Positions 1-9,000 of a stretch of 64,000 nucleotides of DNA are shown piece by piece. The number at the start of each line of letters is the position of its first letter. Positions within the stretch are counted from its first letter, which is position 1. This stretch comes from JAYPWI01 sp964629575 (lineage in GTDB: Bacteria > Actinomycetota > Acidimicrobiia > Acidimicrobiales > Poriferisodalaceae): assembly GCA_964629575.1 (NCBI GenBank), contig CAZVUM010000019.1, positions 1 through 64,000 of the forward strand, written 5' to 3'. The position numbers were made by a program, and so were the translations under genes. The notes below the pieces were generated by a model, which saw only the letters and a list, made by a program, of their open reading frames with translations, made no database searches and had not been told where the DNA came from.

Positions 1-1625
1 TCGCCGGTGGCCTCGGACAGCCTGCGCCAATAGCGGGGCCCGCCGCCGTTGTAGACGAAGTAGCGGGTCTTGCCGTACTCGTGGCCGTCGACGTTGGAGT
101 TGTAGCCGGTGAACCAGCTCTTGGCGTTGCGCATGAGCATCATCGAGTACATCTCGCGCATGTGCTCGCCCCAGGCGTCCTCAGCCTCCTGGGTCGGCTC
201 GAACCGGGTATGGCCGTGCTCGGCGAGGTAGGTCAGGAACCCGGTCGACCAGTCGACGCCCTTCTCGATCCCCCTGGGGAAGTTGGACGACGCCGAACCG
301 CTCTGCGGGCCGGCCAGCATCATCATGTTGGGGAAACCGTTGATCATGAGACCGAAGAACGTCGAGGGCCCATCGGCCCACTTGTCCGCCAGGCGCTGCC
401 CGTCGGTGCCTCGAATGTCGATGCGGTCGTATGCACCGGTCATGGCATCGAATCCGGTGGCGTAGACGATGATGTCGAGGTCGACGTGCTCCGCTGACGT
501 CTGAATCCCCGTCTCGGTGACCCGCTCGATCGGGGTCTCGCCGAGGTCGACCAAGCGAACATCGCCACGGTTGTACGTCTCGAAGTAGTTGGTCTCGAGC
601 GGGACGCGCTGCACTCCGAAGCCGTGATCCTTGGGGATGAGCTTCTCGGCCACCTCCGGGTCGTCGACCCGCTCGCGGATCTTCTCCGCGATGAAGGCAG
701 ACAACTCGGCGTTGGCCTCCTCGTTCATGAACGTCTCGCTGAAGTTGCCGAGCCAGATCCCGAACCCCGGACTGGCGTAGAGCTCCTCCCAATAGGCTCG
801 TCGCTCCTCTGGCGTGAAGTTGTCGATTCCACGGCGATCCGGCTCGTGCTCGAAACCGCCCGGGGTGCGGCCGCAGCGCTCGAAGATCTCGTCGTAGCGG
901 TCGCGGATCTGGGCCATCTCGGCGTCGTCGATCGGGCCGTTGTGAAGGGGGGCAGCCCAGTTGGGGCGCCGCTGGAACACCGTCAGATGCTCGGCCTGCT
1001 CAGCCACCACGGGGATGAGCTGAATGGCGGTCGCCCCCGTGCCGACGACACCCACTCGCTTGCCCGTCAGGTCGACCGGTTCGTGCGGCCAGTAGTAGGT
1101 GTGCCACGACTGGCCCTCAAACGTGTCGACGCCGGGATAACGAGGCGGTGTCGCTGCGGAGAGCAGACCCAGCGCGGTGATCAGAAAGCGCGTGGTGCGG
1201 GTGCTTCCGTCCTGCAGCGCGACCGTCCACGAGCGCGATGCGTCGTCGTAGTTGGCGGCGGTGACCGCTGTGTCGAACTGCATGTGACGGCGCAGGTCGA
1301 ACTTGTCGGCCACGTAGGACAGATACCGGTAGTTCTCGGGCTGGCTGGAGAACCGTTCCTTCCAGTGCCACTCGTCGAGCAGTTCCTGCGACCACGAGTA
1401 GCCGTACGTGTAGCTCTCGGAGTCGAATCGGCAACCGGGATACCGGTTCCAGTACCAGGTACCGCCCAGGTCGCTGCCCGCTTCGAGCACCGTGGCCCGC
1501 AGCCCCAGTTCGACGAGGCGCTTGATCTGGTAGATCCCAGCGACGCCGGCCCCGATCACGATGGCGTCGTAGTCCAGTTCCTGATTGCTGGACGGACGAT
1601 CCAGCTGCGCCGACTGATCAGTCAT
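1..1625 (-). CDS. Baeyer-Villiger type flavin monooxygenase (C-terminus cut by window edge)
   Basis: Class B flavoprotein monooxygenase resembling cyclohexanone or steroid monooxygenases, which use FAD, NADPH and O2 to insert oxygen next to a ketone. Translation of the minus strand shows an FAD Rossmann motif VIGAGVAG near residue 21, the Baeyer-Villiger fingerprint FxGxxxHxxxW as FEGQSWHTYYW near residue 170, and a second dinucleotide motif GVVGTGATAIQ near residue 190. About 541 residues are present and the frame is still open at base 1. The ATG ends at 1625. It is the last gene of the minus-strand run, but a 110-base gap separates it from the serine hydrolase, so it may be transcribed separately. 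The fingerprint makes the family firm; the substrate is unknown. Confidence 0.9.
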   Translation of the reverse strand, partial: MTDQSAQLDRPSSNQELDYDAIVIGAGVAGIYQIKRLVELGLRATVLEAGSDLGGTWYWNRYPGCRFDSESYTYGYSWSQELLDEWHWKERFSSQPENYRYLSYVADKFDLRRHMQFDTAVTAANYDDASRSWTVALQDGSTRTTRFLITALGLLSAATPPRYPGVDTFEGQSWHTYYWPHEPVDLTGKRVGVVGTGATAIQLIPVVAEQAEHLTVFQRRPNWAAPLHNGPIDDAEMAQIRDRYDEIFERCGRTPGGFEHEPDRRGIDNFTPEERRAYWEELYASPGFGIWLGNFSETFMNEEANAELSAFIAEKIRERVDDPEVAEKLIPKDHGFGVQRVPLETNYFETYNRGDVRLVDLGETPIERVTETGIQTSAEHVDLDIIVYATGFDAMTGAYDRIDIRGTDGQRLADKWADGPSTFFGLMINGFPNMMMLAGPQSGSASSNFPRGIEKGVDWSTGFLTYLAEHGHTRFEPTQEAEDAWGEHMREMYSMMLMRNAKSWFTGYNSNVDGHEYGKTRYFVYNGGGPRYWRRLSEATG

Positions 1626-1735
1626 CGGATGCCTTCTTCGCTCTCGACTGTGTCAGGTGTTGGCCGAACCGTACCGTCCGCACGAGGCCCGGCGCCTGCT
1701 GCCTCGGTCGAGGTCGAGGCCAGGACGTCACACGC

Positions 1736-2884
1736 TCAATCCAGCGCCGCGTACACCGCAGCGGCGACGTTGGAGCCCCGCTCGTCGCCCATGAGGTCGT
1801 TGGCCATGTTGTTCATGACGTAGGCGATCGAGCACCGCTTCTCGAGGTCGATGATCGCAACCGAGCCACCCCACCCGCCCCAGTAGTACGCGTCCTGCGT
1901 GGGTGTCCTCGGTTCGAGCGGGTGGTTGAGGCCGAAGCCCATGCCGTAGCGAGTCGGCATGCCGAGGACCAGATCGTCTCCGATGAACTGCTCCTGCAGC
2001 GGAATGCGTGTCGTCTCGGGCAACATGAGCCGCACACCGTCGAGCTCGCCACCGCACGCAACGGCGGAGTGCACACGAGCCACACCGCGGGCGTTTCCCG
2101 TGCCGCCAGCCGCCGGGATCTCAGCAGCCCGCCACTCCCGGGTGCGAGGTTCCAGGGCGGTGAGGGGCGCGGCGCGGAACGTTCTGGTCGCGACGGTGCC
2201 CTCGTCGGGGATCACGTCCATGGCTGCCGCTGGCGGGTCCAGGTCCGCCACCCGATCGTCCTCGCTCGCGGAGAGTCCGATGTGAAAGTCGGCACCGAGC
2301 GGCCCTGCGACCTCCTCGGCGAAGAAGCGCCCCATCGTGCGGCCGTCGATTCGCCGCAGCACTTCGTTCTGCAGGAAGCCCTGCGTGATGGCGTGGTAGC
2401 CGGCTGCACTTCCCGGCGGCCACCAGGGAGCGGTGTCGGCGAGGAGCGAGGCGATCGCGTCGTGTTCGTACAGGTCGGTGACCGGGATCGGCGGATCGAA
2501 ACCAGACAGACCGGCCTGATGGCTCATCACGTGGCTGACGAGCACGTCGTCCTTGCCGTGCGCCGCGAACTCGGGCCAGTACTCGGCGACCGGTGCGTCG
2601 AATCGCAGCTGGCCGCGGTCGGCGAGCATCAGCATGCAGATCGAGGCCATCGTCTTGGTGGTCGAATAGACGTTGACAATCGTGTCCCGCTCCCACGGGT
2701 CGCCCGCTGCGTTGCGGTCCCCCGCCCAGATGTCGACCACCGTCTCGCCATCGACTGTCACGGCCGCGCAAGCGCCGATCTCCAACCCGGCCGTGAAGTT
2801 CGCCACGAAGGCGTCACGCACGATCTCGAAATCCTCGTGGCAGAAACCGTGTACGACCGTCTGGCCGTCGGTGGCGCCGCTCAC
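1736..2884 (-). CDS. Serine hydrolase of the beta-lactamase/esterase (EstB-like) family
   Basis: A 382-residue serine hydrolase with the penicillin-binding-protein fold. The nucleophile motif SxxK is STTK at residues 74-77, and the second motif is a YHA tyrosine near residue 163, the form seen in EstB-like esterases rather than true beta-lactamases. There is no signal peptide, so a cytoplasmic esterase or lactone/amide hydrolase is more likely than a cell-wall enzyme. The GTG start overlaps the stop of the upstream enoyl-CoA hydratase (GTGA), which implies translational coupling. Beside a Baeyer-Villiger enzyme, an esterase could open the lactone or ester product; that link is inference. Confidence 0.85.
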   Translation of the reverse strand: MSGATDGQTVVHGFCHEDFEIVRDAFVANFTAGLEIGACAAVTVDGETVVDIWAGDRNAAGDPWERDTIVNVYSTTKTMASICMLMLADRGQLRFDAPVAEYWPEFAAHGKDDVLVSHVMSHQAGLSGFDPPIPVTDLYEHDAIASLLADTAPWWPPGSAAGYHAITQGFLQNEVLRRIDGRTMGRFFAEEVAGPLGADFHIGLSASEDDRVADLDPPAAAMDVIPDEGTVATRTFRAAPLTALEPRTREWRAAEIPAAGGTGNARGVARVHSAVACGGELDGVRLMLPETTRIPLQEQFIGDDLVLGMPTRYGMGFGLNHPLEPRTPTQDAYYWGGWGGSVAIIDLEKRCSIAYVMNNMANDLMGDERGSNVAAAVYAALD

Positions 2885-3660
2885 CGTCCGGTCCAGGCCG
2901 GCTTCTCGCCCTTGGCAGCCGCTCTACGGAAGGCCTGGGCATCCTCGGTCGCGCCCGCGACCTTGCGCATCGTCTCGCCGAACCGGATCGCCTCGACGAA
3001 GCCCATCTCCTGACCTCGCTTGGCGATCTCCTTGGTGGCTCGAACCGCCAACGGGGCCGAGTTGGTGATCAGCCGATCGGCCAGGGCGAGCGCTTCGTCC
3101 ATCAGCTCGTCGTGGGGCACCACCTTCATGACCAGGCCCATCTCCTTGGCCCGCTCGGCCGACACGCGGTCGCCGAGTAGCAGCAGCTCCATCGCGTTCT
3201 GCCAGCCGACCATCCTGGGCATCCGCACCGACCCTTGAACCGTGGGCACGCCGAGCTGCACTTCCGGAAAGCCGAACTCAGCGCGGTCGGACGAGATCAC
3301 GAAGTCGCACGCGGCCACCATCGTGAGGCCGAAGCCGATCGCGTACCCGTTGACCGCTGCGATGACCGGCTTCCATATCTCCTTGCCCGATTCGAGCGAG
3401 GTGAAGCTCGGCACCTCCCAGAAGCTGTGTTCGTCGTTGCCGACGGCGCTCCCGGGATCCTTCAGATCGGCTCCCGCACAGAAGGCCTTGCCGTTGCCGG
3501 TGACGATGGCCACCCACGCCTCGTCGTCGGTGCGCAGCGTCTCCCAGGCCGCGTTGAGGTCCCGTCGCAGTTGACCGTTGACGGCGTTCATCGCCTCCGG
3601 CCGGTTGTAGCGAATGATCGCCACACGCCCCTGCCGCTCGTAGGTGACCGTGTCTCCCAT
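2881..3660 (-). CDS. Enoyl-CoA hydratase/isomerase family protein
   Basis: Crotonase-fold protein of 259 residues. The oxyanion-hole segment AFCAGADL and the glycine-rich AAVNGYAIGFG are clear, and glutamates sit at both positions used by hydratases (FPEVQLG and AMELLLLG), so hydratase activity on a CoA ester is plausible. I chose ATG at 3660 because GAGGGAGA lies about 6 bases upstream; a GTG at 3687 in the same frame is possible and would start 3 bases after the preceding stop. It lies between the molybdenum hydroxylase subunit and the serine hydrolase and overlaps the latter. Confidence 0.88.
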   Translation of the reverse strand: MGDTVTYERQGRVAIIRYNRPEAMNAVNGQLRRDLNAAWETLRTDDEAWVAIVTGNGKAFCAGADLKDPGSAVGNDEHSFWEVPSFTSLESGKEIWKPVIAAVNGYAIGFGLTMVAACDFVISSDRAEFGFPEVQLGVPTVQGSVRMPRMVGWQNAMELLLLGDRVSAERAKEMGLVMKVVPHDELMDEALALADRLITNSAPLAVRATKEIAKRGQEMGFVEAIRFGETMRKVAGATEDAQAFRRAAAKGEKPAWTGR

Positions 3661-3690
3661 GGGCTGCTCTCCCTCGGTTGTGGACACGTT

Positions 3691-5940
3691 CTAGCGCAGA
3701 GCGTCGGCAGCGGTTCGCAGTCCCTCCAGGACCCGACTCGGCGTGAGCGGGAACGTCTCGAACCACACCCCCGTCGCATCGTGCAGCGCAGCCACAACAG
3801 CAGGGGCGTACGGGATCATCGGCATCTCGGCCATACCCCGCGCTCCCCAGGGACCCAGCGGGTCTGCGAGCTCCAGCACGACCGGCTCGACGCGCTCGGG
3901 CATGTCGAGGATGCCCGGGATCAGATAGCCGCTGAAGCGCGGGTTGACGATGTGGCCATCCCGAACGACGAGGTCTTCCGACAGTGCATACCCGTGGGCC
4001 TGGGCCACCGCGCCCAGCACCTGACCTTCGACGAGCCCAACGTTGACCGCACGACCCACGTCGTGAGCGCTCACGACACGATCGATCCGGATGTGGCCGG
4101 TCTCGACGTCGATGGTGAGCTCCACCGCCTGAGCCACATAGCCGTAGGTGAAGTTGGGCTGGCCCACCCCGGTTTCAGGGTCGAGCGTCTCCGTTGGCGG
4201 TGGCACGAAGCGGAAACGACCCACCGCCGGTCTGGCACCCTCCCGCCACGCCTTCTCGGCCTCCTGTGCCGCGCCGATGATCGAGTTGCCTGCCATCCAG
4301 GTGAGCCGAGAGGCGCTCGCCGAGCCGCTGTCGCCTGACGTGGCCGTGTCGCTCCACTCGCCGCGGACCCGGTCGAGCGGAACGCCGGTCGCCTCGGAGG
4401 TCATCTGCAGGAACGCCTGGTGTGCGCCCTGACCGACCTCGGCGCCACCGTGGTAGAGCACCGCACCGGTCGGCTCGTCGTCGCCCTCGGATCCTTGGAG
4501 TTCGATCGTCGCATCGCAACGCTCCGGAAAGCCGAAGCTGAACCCGACGTTCTTGTAGGCACACGCAAAGCCGCGGCCCCGCCGCAGCGCCGCTGGATCA
4601 GCGGGGAGGGTGGCGATCGGGGCGAACGGCTCGACCGGTGGCATCTCCTGATCGAAGGCAGCCGCATCAGCGCAGCCGTCGACGACCTCGGCGATCGTGA
4701 CCCCATCGGGCATCGGGACCTGCGTGATTCCGATCGATCCGTCTCGCAGCACGTTGCGGCGCCGGATCTCGACGGGATCGAGTTCGAGCGCTGCGGCGAG
4801 CTTGTTCATCTGGCTCTCGGCCACGAACGCACCCTGGGGTGCTCCGAACCCCCGGAACGCGCCACCGGGAACCGTGTTGGTGTACACAGCGACCGAATCG
4901 AGCCGAGCGTTGGGCACCTCGTAGGGGCCACAGACCGAGAGGTGCGCGTTCCCGAGCACCTTGTTGGTCGTGTAGTTGTAGGCGCCGCTATCGAGTACCA
5001 CATCCGCCTCGGCGACGGTGATGTGGCCATCCGCGTCGGCGCCCCATCGCGCCGTGACACGCCCGCGGTGACGCTTGTGGTGACCAACGATCGATTCCTC
5101 GCGGCTCCACATGGTCCGAATCGGCCGCGTGTCGCCAAGGGCGTGCATGCGCTGGGCGGCGAGCGCCAGCACGATCTGCAGGGTCATGTCCTCGCGTCCG
5201 CCGAAAGCACCGCCGATCGCGGGGTAGATGATGCGCACCCGTTCGGGCTCGAGATCGAGCGCGTGGGCGACCTGCTCCTGGTCCTCGGCGGTCCACTGTC
5301 CGGCGACCTGCACGGTCACGCGACCCTCGTCGTCAACGAAGCCCACGGCCGCTTCGGGCTGGAGGTAGGCGTGCTCCTGGTACGGGAACTCGTACGTCCC
5401 CTCCACGACGACAGCCGCGGCATCCCACCCGGCGGCCACGTCGCCCTTGCGGACTCTGAGACGGTGATAGTCGTTGCGGCCCACCTCGGAGTGCACGACA
5501 GCCGCGCCCGGGGCGAGCGCGGCGTCGATGTCGCCGACGACAGGGAGCTGCTCCCAGACCACGTCGAGGGATTCGGCCCCGAGCTGCGCTGCCTCGGCGG
5601 TCTCGGCGACCACTACGGCGATCGTGTCGGCCTCCCACCTCGACACGTCCGACGGAACATCCGAGTGACCCGTCGCCCCGACACCGACGATCACCGGCTG
5701 ATCGAACATCGTCAGCCCGTACTCGTTCACGGGAACATCGGCGGCGGTCAGGACGAGCAGCACGCCCTCGATGACCTCGGCCCTCGATGAGTCGAACGAC
5801 ACCATGCGGGCATGGGGTTGGCCGCTGAACACCACCTTGACGTGGAGCTCGGACTCGTGGCGGATGTCGCCCGGATAGGCCGCCCGGCCGCGGACTTTGG
5901 CCATGGCGTCGACCCGCTGGTGGTTGGCCCCGAGGCTCAC
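3691..5940 (-). CDS. Xanthine dehydrogenase family, molybdopterin-binding large subunit
   Basis: A 749-residue CoxL/XdhA-type large subunit, binding the molybdopterin cofactor and hydroxylating a heterocycle or aldehyde. Seen: the aldehyde oxidase a/b hammerhead region at the N-terminus, the cofactor-binding loops GGAFGGRED and GGAFRGFGAPQG, and the C-terminal GARGMAE that supplies the catalytic glutamate. The start is GTG at 5940, overlapping the TGA of the upstream FAD-FeS subunit (GTGA), so the two are probably made together as one enzyme. Family assignment is firm. The substrate cannot be read from sequence; the surrounding deaminase and amidohydrolases suggest a nitrogen heterocycle. Confidence 0.92.
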   Translation of the reverse strand: MSLGANHQRVDAMAKVRGRAAYPGDIRHESELHVKVVFSGQPHARMVSFDSSRAEVIEGVLLVLTAADVPVNEYGLTMFDQPVIVGVGATGHSDVPSDVSRWEADTIAVVVAETAEAAQLGAESLDVVWEQLPVVGDIDAALAPGAAVVHSEVGRNDYHRLRVRKGDVAAGWDAAAVVVEGTYEFPYQEHAYLQPEAAVGFVDDEGRVTVQVAGQWTAEDQEQVAHALDLEPERVRIIYPAIGGAFGGREDMTLQIVLALAAQRMHALGDTRPIRTMWSREESIVGHHKRHRGRVTARWGADADGHITVAEADVVLDSGAYNYTTNKVLGNAHLSVCGPYEVPNARLDSVAVYTNTVPGGAFRGFGAPQGAFVAESQMNKLAAALELDPVEIRRRNVLRDGSIGITQVPMPDGVTIAEVVDGCADAAAFDQEMPPVEPFAPIATLPADPAALRRGRGFACAYKNVGFSFGFPERCDATIELQGSEGDDEPTGAVLYHGGAEVGQGAHQAFLQMTSEATGVPLDRVRGEWSDTATSGDSGSASASRLTWMAGNSIIGAAQEAEKAWREGARPAVGRFRFVPPPTETLDPETGVGQPNFTYGYVAQAVELTIDVETGHIRIDRVVSAHDVGRAVNVGLVEGQVLGAVAQAHGYALSEDLVVRDGHIVNPRFSGYLIPGILDMPERVEPVVLELADPLGPWGARGMAEMPMIPYAPAVVAALHDATGVWFETFPLTPSRVLEGLRTAADALR

Positions 5941-7394
5941 GATCCACCTCGCGCCGCCGAGCGGACGGCATGAATGATCGACTCGTAGCCGGTGCAGCGG
6001 CACAGGTTGCCGGTGAGGGCGCGCCGGATCTGGTCGTCGCTGGGCTCGGGGACATCCTCGAGCAGCGTCGACGCCGCCATCACGAACCCCGGCGTGCAGA
6101 AACCGCACTGCGCCGCATGGCACGCGACGAAGTTCTGCTGGAGGTCAGACGGCCCGTCCCCGGCCGGGTTCGTGACGCCCTCGATAGTCGTCACCTCGCA
6201 GCCATGGGCCCGACCGGCCGGCACGAGGCACGACATCACGGCGATGCCGTCGAGGCGGACGGTGCAGGCCCCACACTCGCCCTCGGCGCACCCTTCCTTG
6301 GTGCCGCCCAGCCATTCGCCGTCTGCTGCGCGCTGCTCCCTGAGCCAGTCGAGGAGCGTGTGCTCACGCCCTGCGGCGCCGCGCACGACGGATCCGTTGA
6401 CCGACACCGCGAGCCCGGATCCCGCGGACCCCTCGGCCGGGCCCGACGTCTCGAAGTGGCCGCCCGAGGCTCCTCCCCACAGCGTGGGTGTCGGGGAACC
6501 CGTGTCGTCGACGCCGGCTGCCAGCGCCATGAGCAGGCGCCGGACGGTGACCTCCAGGACATCGCTCCGGTAGGACGCAGTCCCCCGGAGGTCGTCGATC
6601 GGCGAGACAGCCGATGCGGCTGCCGCCGCGGCCTCCGCCACCGTCACGGCGTCGAGGTCCGACCCGACCAGGAGCGCCTCGGCGTCAGGGCTTCTCACCA
6701 CCGTGGGCGCAACCGAACCAAGCGCGATCGAGGCACCCTCGCACCGCCCTTCGGACACGTCGAGGGTGGCAGCGACATGGACGACGGAGATGGCCTGGGC
6801 CCTCCGCAATCCGACCTTGGCGAAGAGCGATCGGCGCGAGTCGCGGACCGGTACACGCAGCCCGGCCACGAGCTCGCCGGGCCCCAGGTCCACGGTCCGA
6901 AACCCGGTGATGAACTCGCCGAGCGGCAGGCGTCGCCGCGGGCTGTCGTCCGTCGAGCGCACCTCCACGATCGCCTCGTGGGCCAGCAGCGCAGAGATGG
7001 TGTCGTTGGCCGGGGATGCTGTCACAACGTTGCCGACGACGGTGGCCCGATTGCGAAGCTGCGGCGATCCGACCTCGTCGCACGCCTGAGCCAGAGCGAG
7101 GGCGTGAGCACGGACCAGCGAAGAGTTGGCGACCTGGCTGTGGGTCGCCAGCGGACCGATCAGCAGCTCGCCGTCGACCAGGTGGATCGCATCGAGCCCG
7201 GCGATTCGGGAGACGTCCACCAGGAGATCGAGCGATCCCCCACCCGAACGATCCAGCTCGACGAGGACATCGGTCCCACCGGCGATGAGCCGCGCTCGCT
7301 CACCATGTTCGAGCAGGAGCCGCGAGGCGGCGTCGAGGCTGTCGACGGCGACGTACCCGCCCACCGCCGTGCCGGACCGCTGGACCTCATGCAT
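5937..7394 (-). CDS. Fused FAD-binding and [2Fe-2S] subunit of a molybdenum hydroxylase
   Basis: A 485-residue protein joining two subunits that are usually separate. Residues about 1-290 are the CoxM/XdhB FAD domain (RLIAGGTDVL and TVVGNVVTASPAND loops). Residues about 325-485 are the CoxS/XdhC iron-sulfur domain, with the plant-type cluster GCAEGECGAC and the second cluster QCGFC and LCRC. The order is FAD then FeS, the reverse of full-length xanthine dehydrogenases, which run FeS, FAD, Mo. ATG at 7394 was chosen; the frame stays open upstream but overlaps the deaminase gene. The gene overlaps the deaminase stop by 8 bases and the Mo subunit by 4. Confidence 0.9.
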   Translation of the reverse strand: MHEVQRSGTAVGGYVAVDSLDAASRLLLEHGERARLIAGGTDVLVELDRSGGGSLDLLVDVSRIAGLDAIHLVDGELLIGPLATHSQVANSSLVRAHALALAQACDEVGSPQLRNRATVVGNVVTASPANDTISALLAHEAIVEVRSTDDSPRRRLPLGEFITGFRTVDLGPGELVAGLRVPVRDSRRSLFAKVGLRRAQAISVVHVAATLDVSEGRCEGASIALGSVAPTVVRSPDAEALLVGSDLDAVTVAEAAAAAASAVSPIDDLRGTASYRSDVLEVTVRRLLMALAAGVDDTGSPTPTLWGGASGGHFETSGPAEGSAGSGLAVSVNGSVVRGAAGREHTLLDWLREQRAADGEWLGGTKEGCAEGECGACTVRLDGIAVMSCLVPAGRAHGCEVTTIEGVTNPAGDGPSDLQQNFVACHAAQCGFCTPGFVMAASTLLEDVPEPSDDQIRRALTGNLCRCTGYESIIHAVRSAARGGS

Positions 7395-7974
7395 CGAGGC
7401 CCGTTCCGCCCGCGTTGTAGATCTCGCCACCGCCCTCCGCGTACGTCCGGAGGACATCGGCACCATGTGAGCGCAGCACATCGCGGACGACCTCGATGCC
7501 GTTGCCGGCGAAGGCCTGCTCCCAGCCTTCGGGCTTGTTGCCCTCGTCGAACCCGCTGGCCCTGGCGTCCTCGTCGCGGGCGGCGATCACCAGCCGACTG
7601 ATTCCGCTCCAGTGGACCGCTCCGAGGCACATCGCGCAGGGTTCGGTGCTGGTGACCAGCTCGGTCGGCCCGCCGGCGCCCAGATCGAAGTTGCCGCGCT
7701 GCTGGCCGGCGAAGCTGAAGGCCACCACTTCGGCGTGAGCGACCGGCGACGACGAGGGGACGACCAGGTTCACGCCGACCGCGATCAGCTCGTGGGAGAG
7801 GGCATCGAACACCGCCGCGGCAAAGGGCCCACCCGTGCCGCTCGCGACGTGGCGCGATGCGAGGCCCAGAACGAAGCGCATGCGCTCTTCGACATCGGAC
7901 ATGTCCGATGGACGGGCGGCGACCGCCTCGCTCACCCAGTCGGGAAGCTCGAAGCTGAAGCTCCCGCTGCTCAT
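7387..7974 (-). CDS. Nucleoside/nucleobase deaminase, guanine deaminase-like
   Basis: A zinc deaminase of the cytidine deaminase superfamily, 195 residues. The zinc site is VAHAEVV (the HAE motif with catalytic glutamate) and EPCAMC (PCxxC). Length, the GGPFAA segment and the C-terminal helix resemble bacterial guanine deaminase and related purine or pterin deaminases more than the shorter tRNA adenosine deaminases. Its ATG overlaps the stop of the upstream luciferase-like monooxygenase (ATGA). Between two molybdenum hydroxylase units it would logically remove an exocyclic amino group from a purine-like or other aminated ring; the exact substrate is inference. Confidence 0.85.
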   Translation of the reverse strand: MSSGSFSFELPDWVSEAVAARPSDMSDVEERMRFVLGLASRHVASGTGGPFAAAVFDALSHELIAVGVNLVVPSSSPVAHAEVVAFSFAGQQRGNFDLGAGGPTELVTSTEPCAMCLGAVHWSGISRLVIAARDEDARASGFDEGNKPEGWEQAFAGNGIEVVRDVLRSHGADVLRTYAEGGGEIYNAGGTGLDA

Positions 7975-8975
7975 GGCGACCAGTCCGCGAAGGTGTCGAT
8001 CATCAGGCGCACGTCGTCACCGAGCGGGTAGAGGATCGGCGTGGTGCAGCCGGTCGCGCAGTAGTGGGCGACCTTCTCGCGGCACTCCGCCGGCGTCCCC
8101 GCAGCGCAGATCATCTGCACGATGTCGTCCGGCACGAGAGCCGAGGCCGCCACGACCTGCTCGTGCGTCGCCGGCCAGGTGAGGACCTGGCCGATCTCAT
8201 CGAGAAGGGTCTGCGGAACACCAGACGCCGCCATGATGTGTGGCTGCTGTCCGAGGTACTGGGTGACCAGCAGCCGTGCTGCGTCGAGCGCTGCGGCGCG
8301 GTCTTCGTCCACCGAGCACACGACGAGCTGTGGTCGATCCAGGTCGTCTGCGTTGCGGCCCGACTTCTCCGCACCGGCCTGCAGCGCTTCCATCGCCCTG
8401 CCGTTGTACTCGGGCGACACCAGGTAGTTGAGCACGACGCCGTCGGCGATCTCGCCGGTGAGGCGCATCATCTGCATGCCGGTGGCGCCGATGTAGATCG
8501 GCACGTCTTTGGCACGCCGCTCCTGGTGCACGTAGTCGAGCTCGACTCCGTCGAGGTGGACGAAGTACCCATCCATCGTGACGGTCTCGTTGGCCAGCAG
8601 CGCCCGAACGGCATCGACCACTTCGCGCATCACCAACAGCGGCCGGGCCCGGTCGACGCCCACCTTGGCGGCGAGTGGGTCCCACCAGGCACCCAACCCA
8701 CAGAGGATCCGTCCCGGAGCGAGGTCGTCGAGGGTCGCGAAGAGCGAGGCCAGCCGAGCCGGGTTTCGCGTCCACACGTCGATCACGCCCGAGCCGACCT
8801 TGATCCGGTCGGTCGTGGCGGCGAACGCCGCCATGGGGACCCCGGCCTCGCGCACGAGCCTGCTGTCCGCCTGCCACACCGCATCGAAGCCGCGCTCCTC
8901 GGCGTATTGAGTGATCTCGATGGCCTCGCGAATCGGATGGGCGTCCTGGAGATACAGAGCGACGGGGGTGGTCAT
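7971..8975 (-). CDS. Luciferase-like (LLM class) flavin or F420-dependent oxidoreductase
   Basis: A 334-residue TIM-barrel LLM protein. Characteristic parts are the N-terminal strand with AEERGFDAVWQADS, the cofactor-facing segment KVGSGVIDVWTRNP, and GRILCGLGAWW. A strong Shine-Dalgarno GAAGGAG lies 6 bases upstream of the ATG. LLM enzymes include F420-dependent dehydrogenases and FMN monooxygenases such as RutA, which opens the pyrimidine ring. In this catabolic run a ring-attacking monooxygenase is attractive, but sequence alone does not separate the F420 and FMN types. Confidence 0.88.
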   Translation of the reverse strand: MTTPVALYLQDAHPIREAIEITQYAEERGFDAVWQADSRLVREAGVPMAAFAATTDRIKVGSGVIDVWTRNPARLASLFATLDDLAPGRILCGLGAWWDPLAAKVGVDRARPLLVMREVVDAVRALLANETVTMDGYFVHLDGVELDYVHQERRAKDVPIYIGATGMQMMRLTGEIADGVVLNYLVSPEYNGRAMEALQAGAEKSGRNADDLDRPQLVVCSVDEDRAAALDAARLLVTQYLGQQPHIMAASGVPQTLLDEIGQVLTWPATHEQVVAASALVPDDIVQMICAAGTPAECREKVAHYCATGCTTPILYPLGDDVRLMIDTFADWSP

Positions 8976-9000
8976 CGGGACTCCTTCACAACGCCTCTAG

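Noticed and set aside
4420..5790. Long plus-strand frame opposite the Mo subunit
   Set aside because: Antisense shadow; the minus strand carries the molybdopterin motifs.
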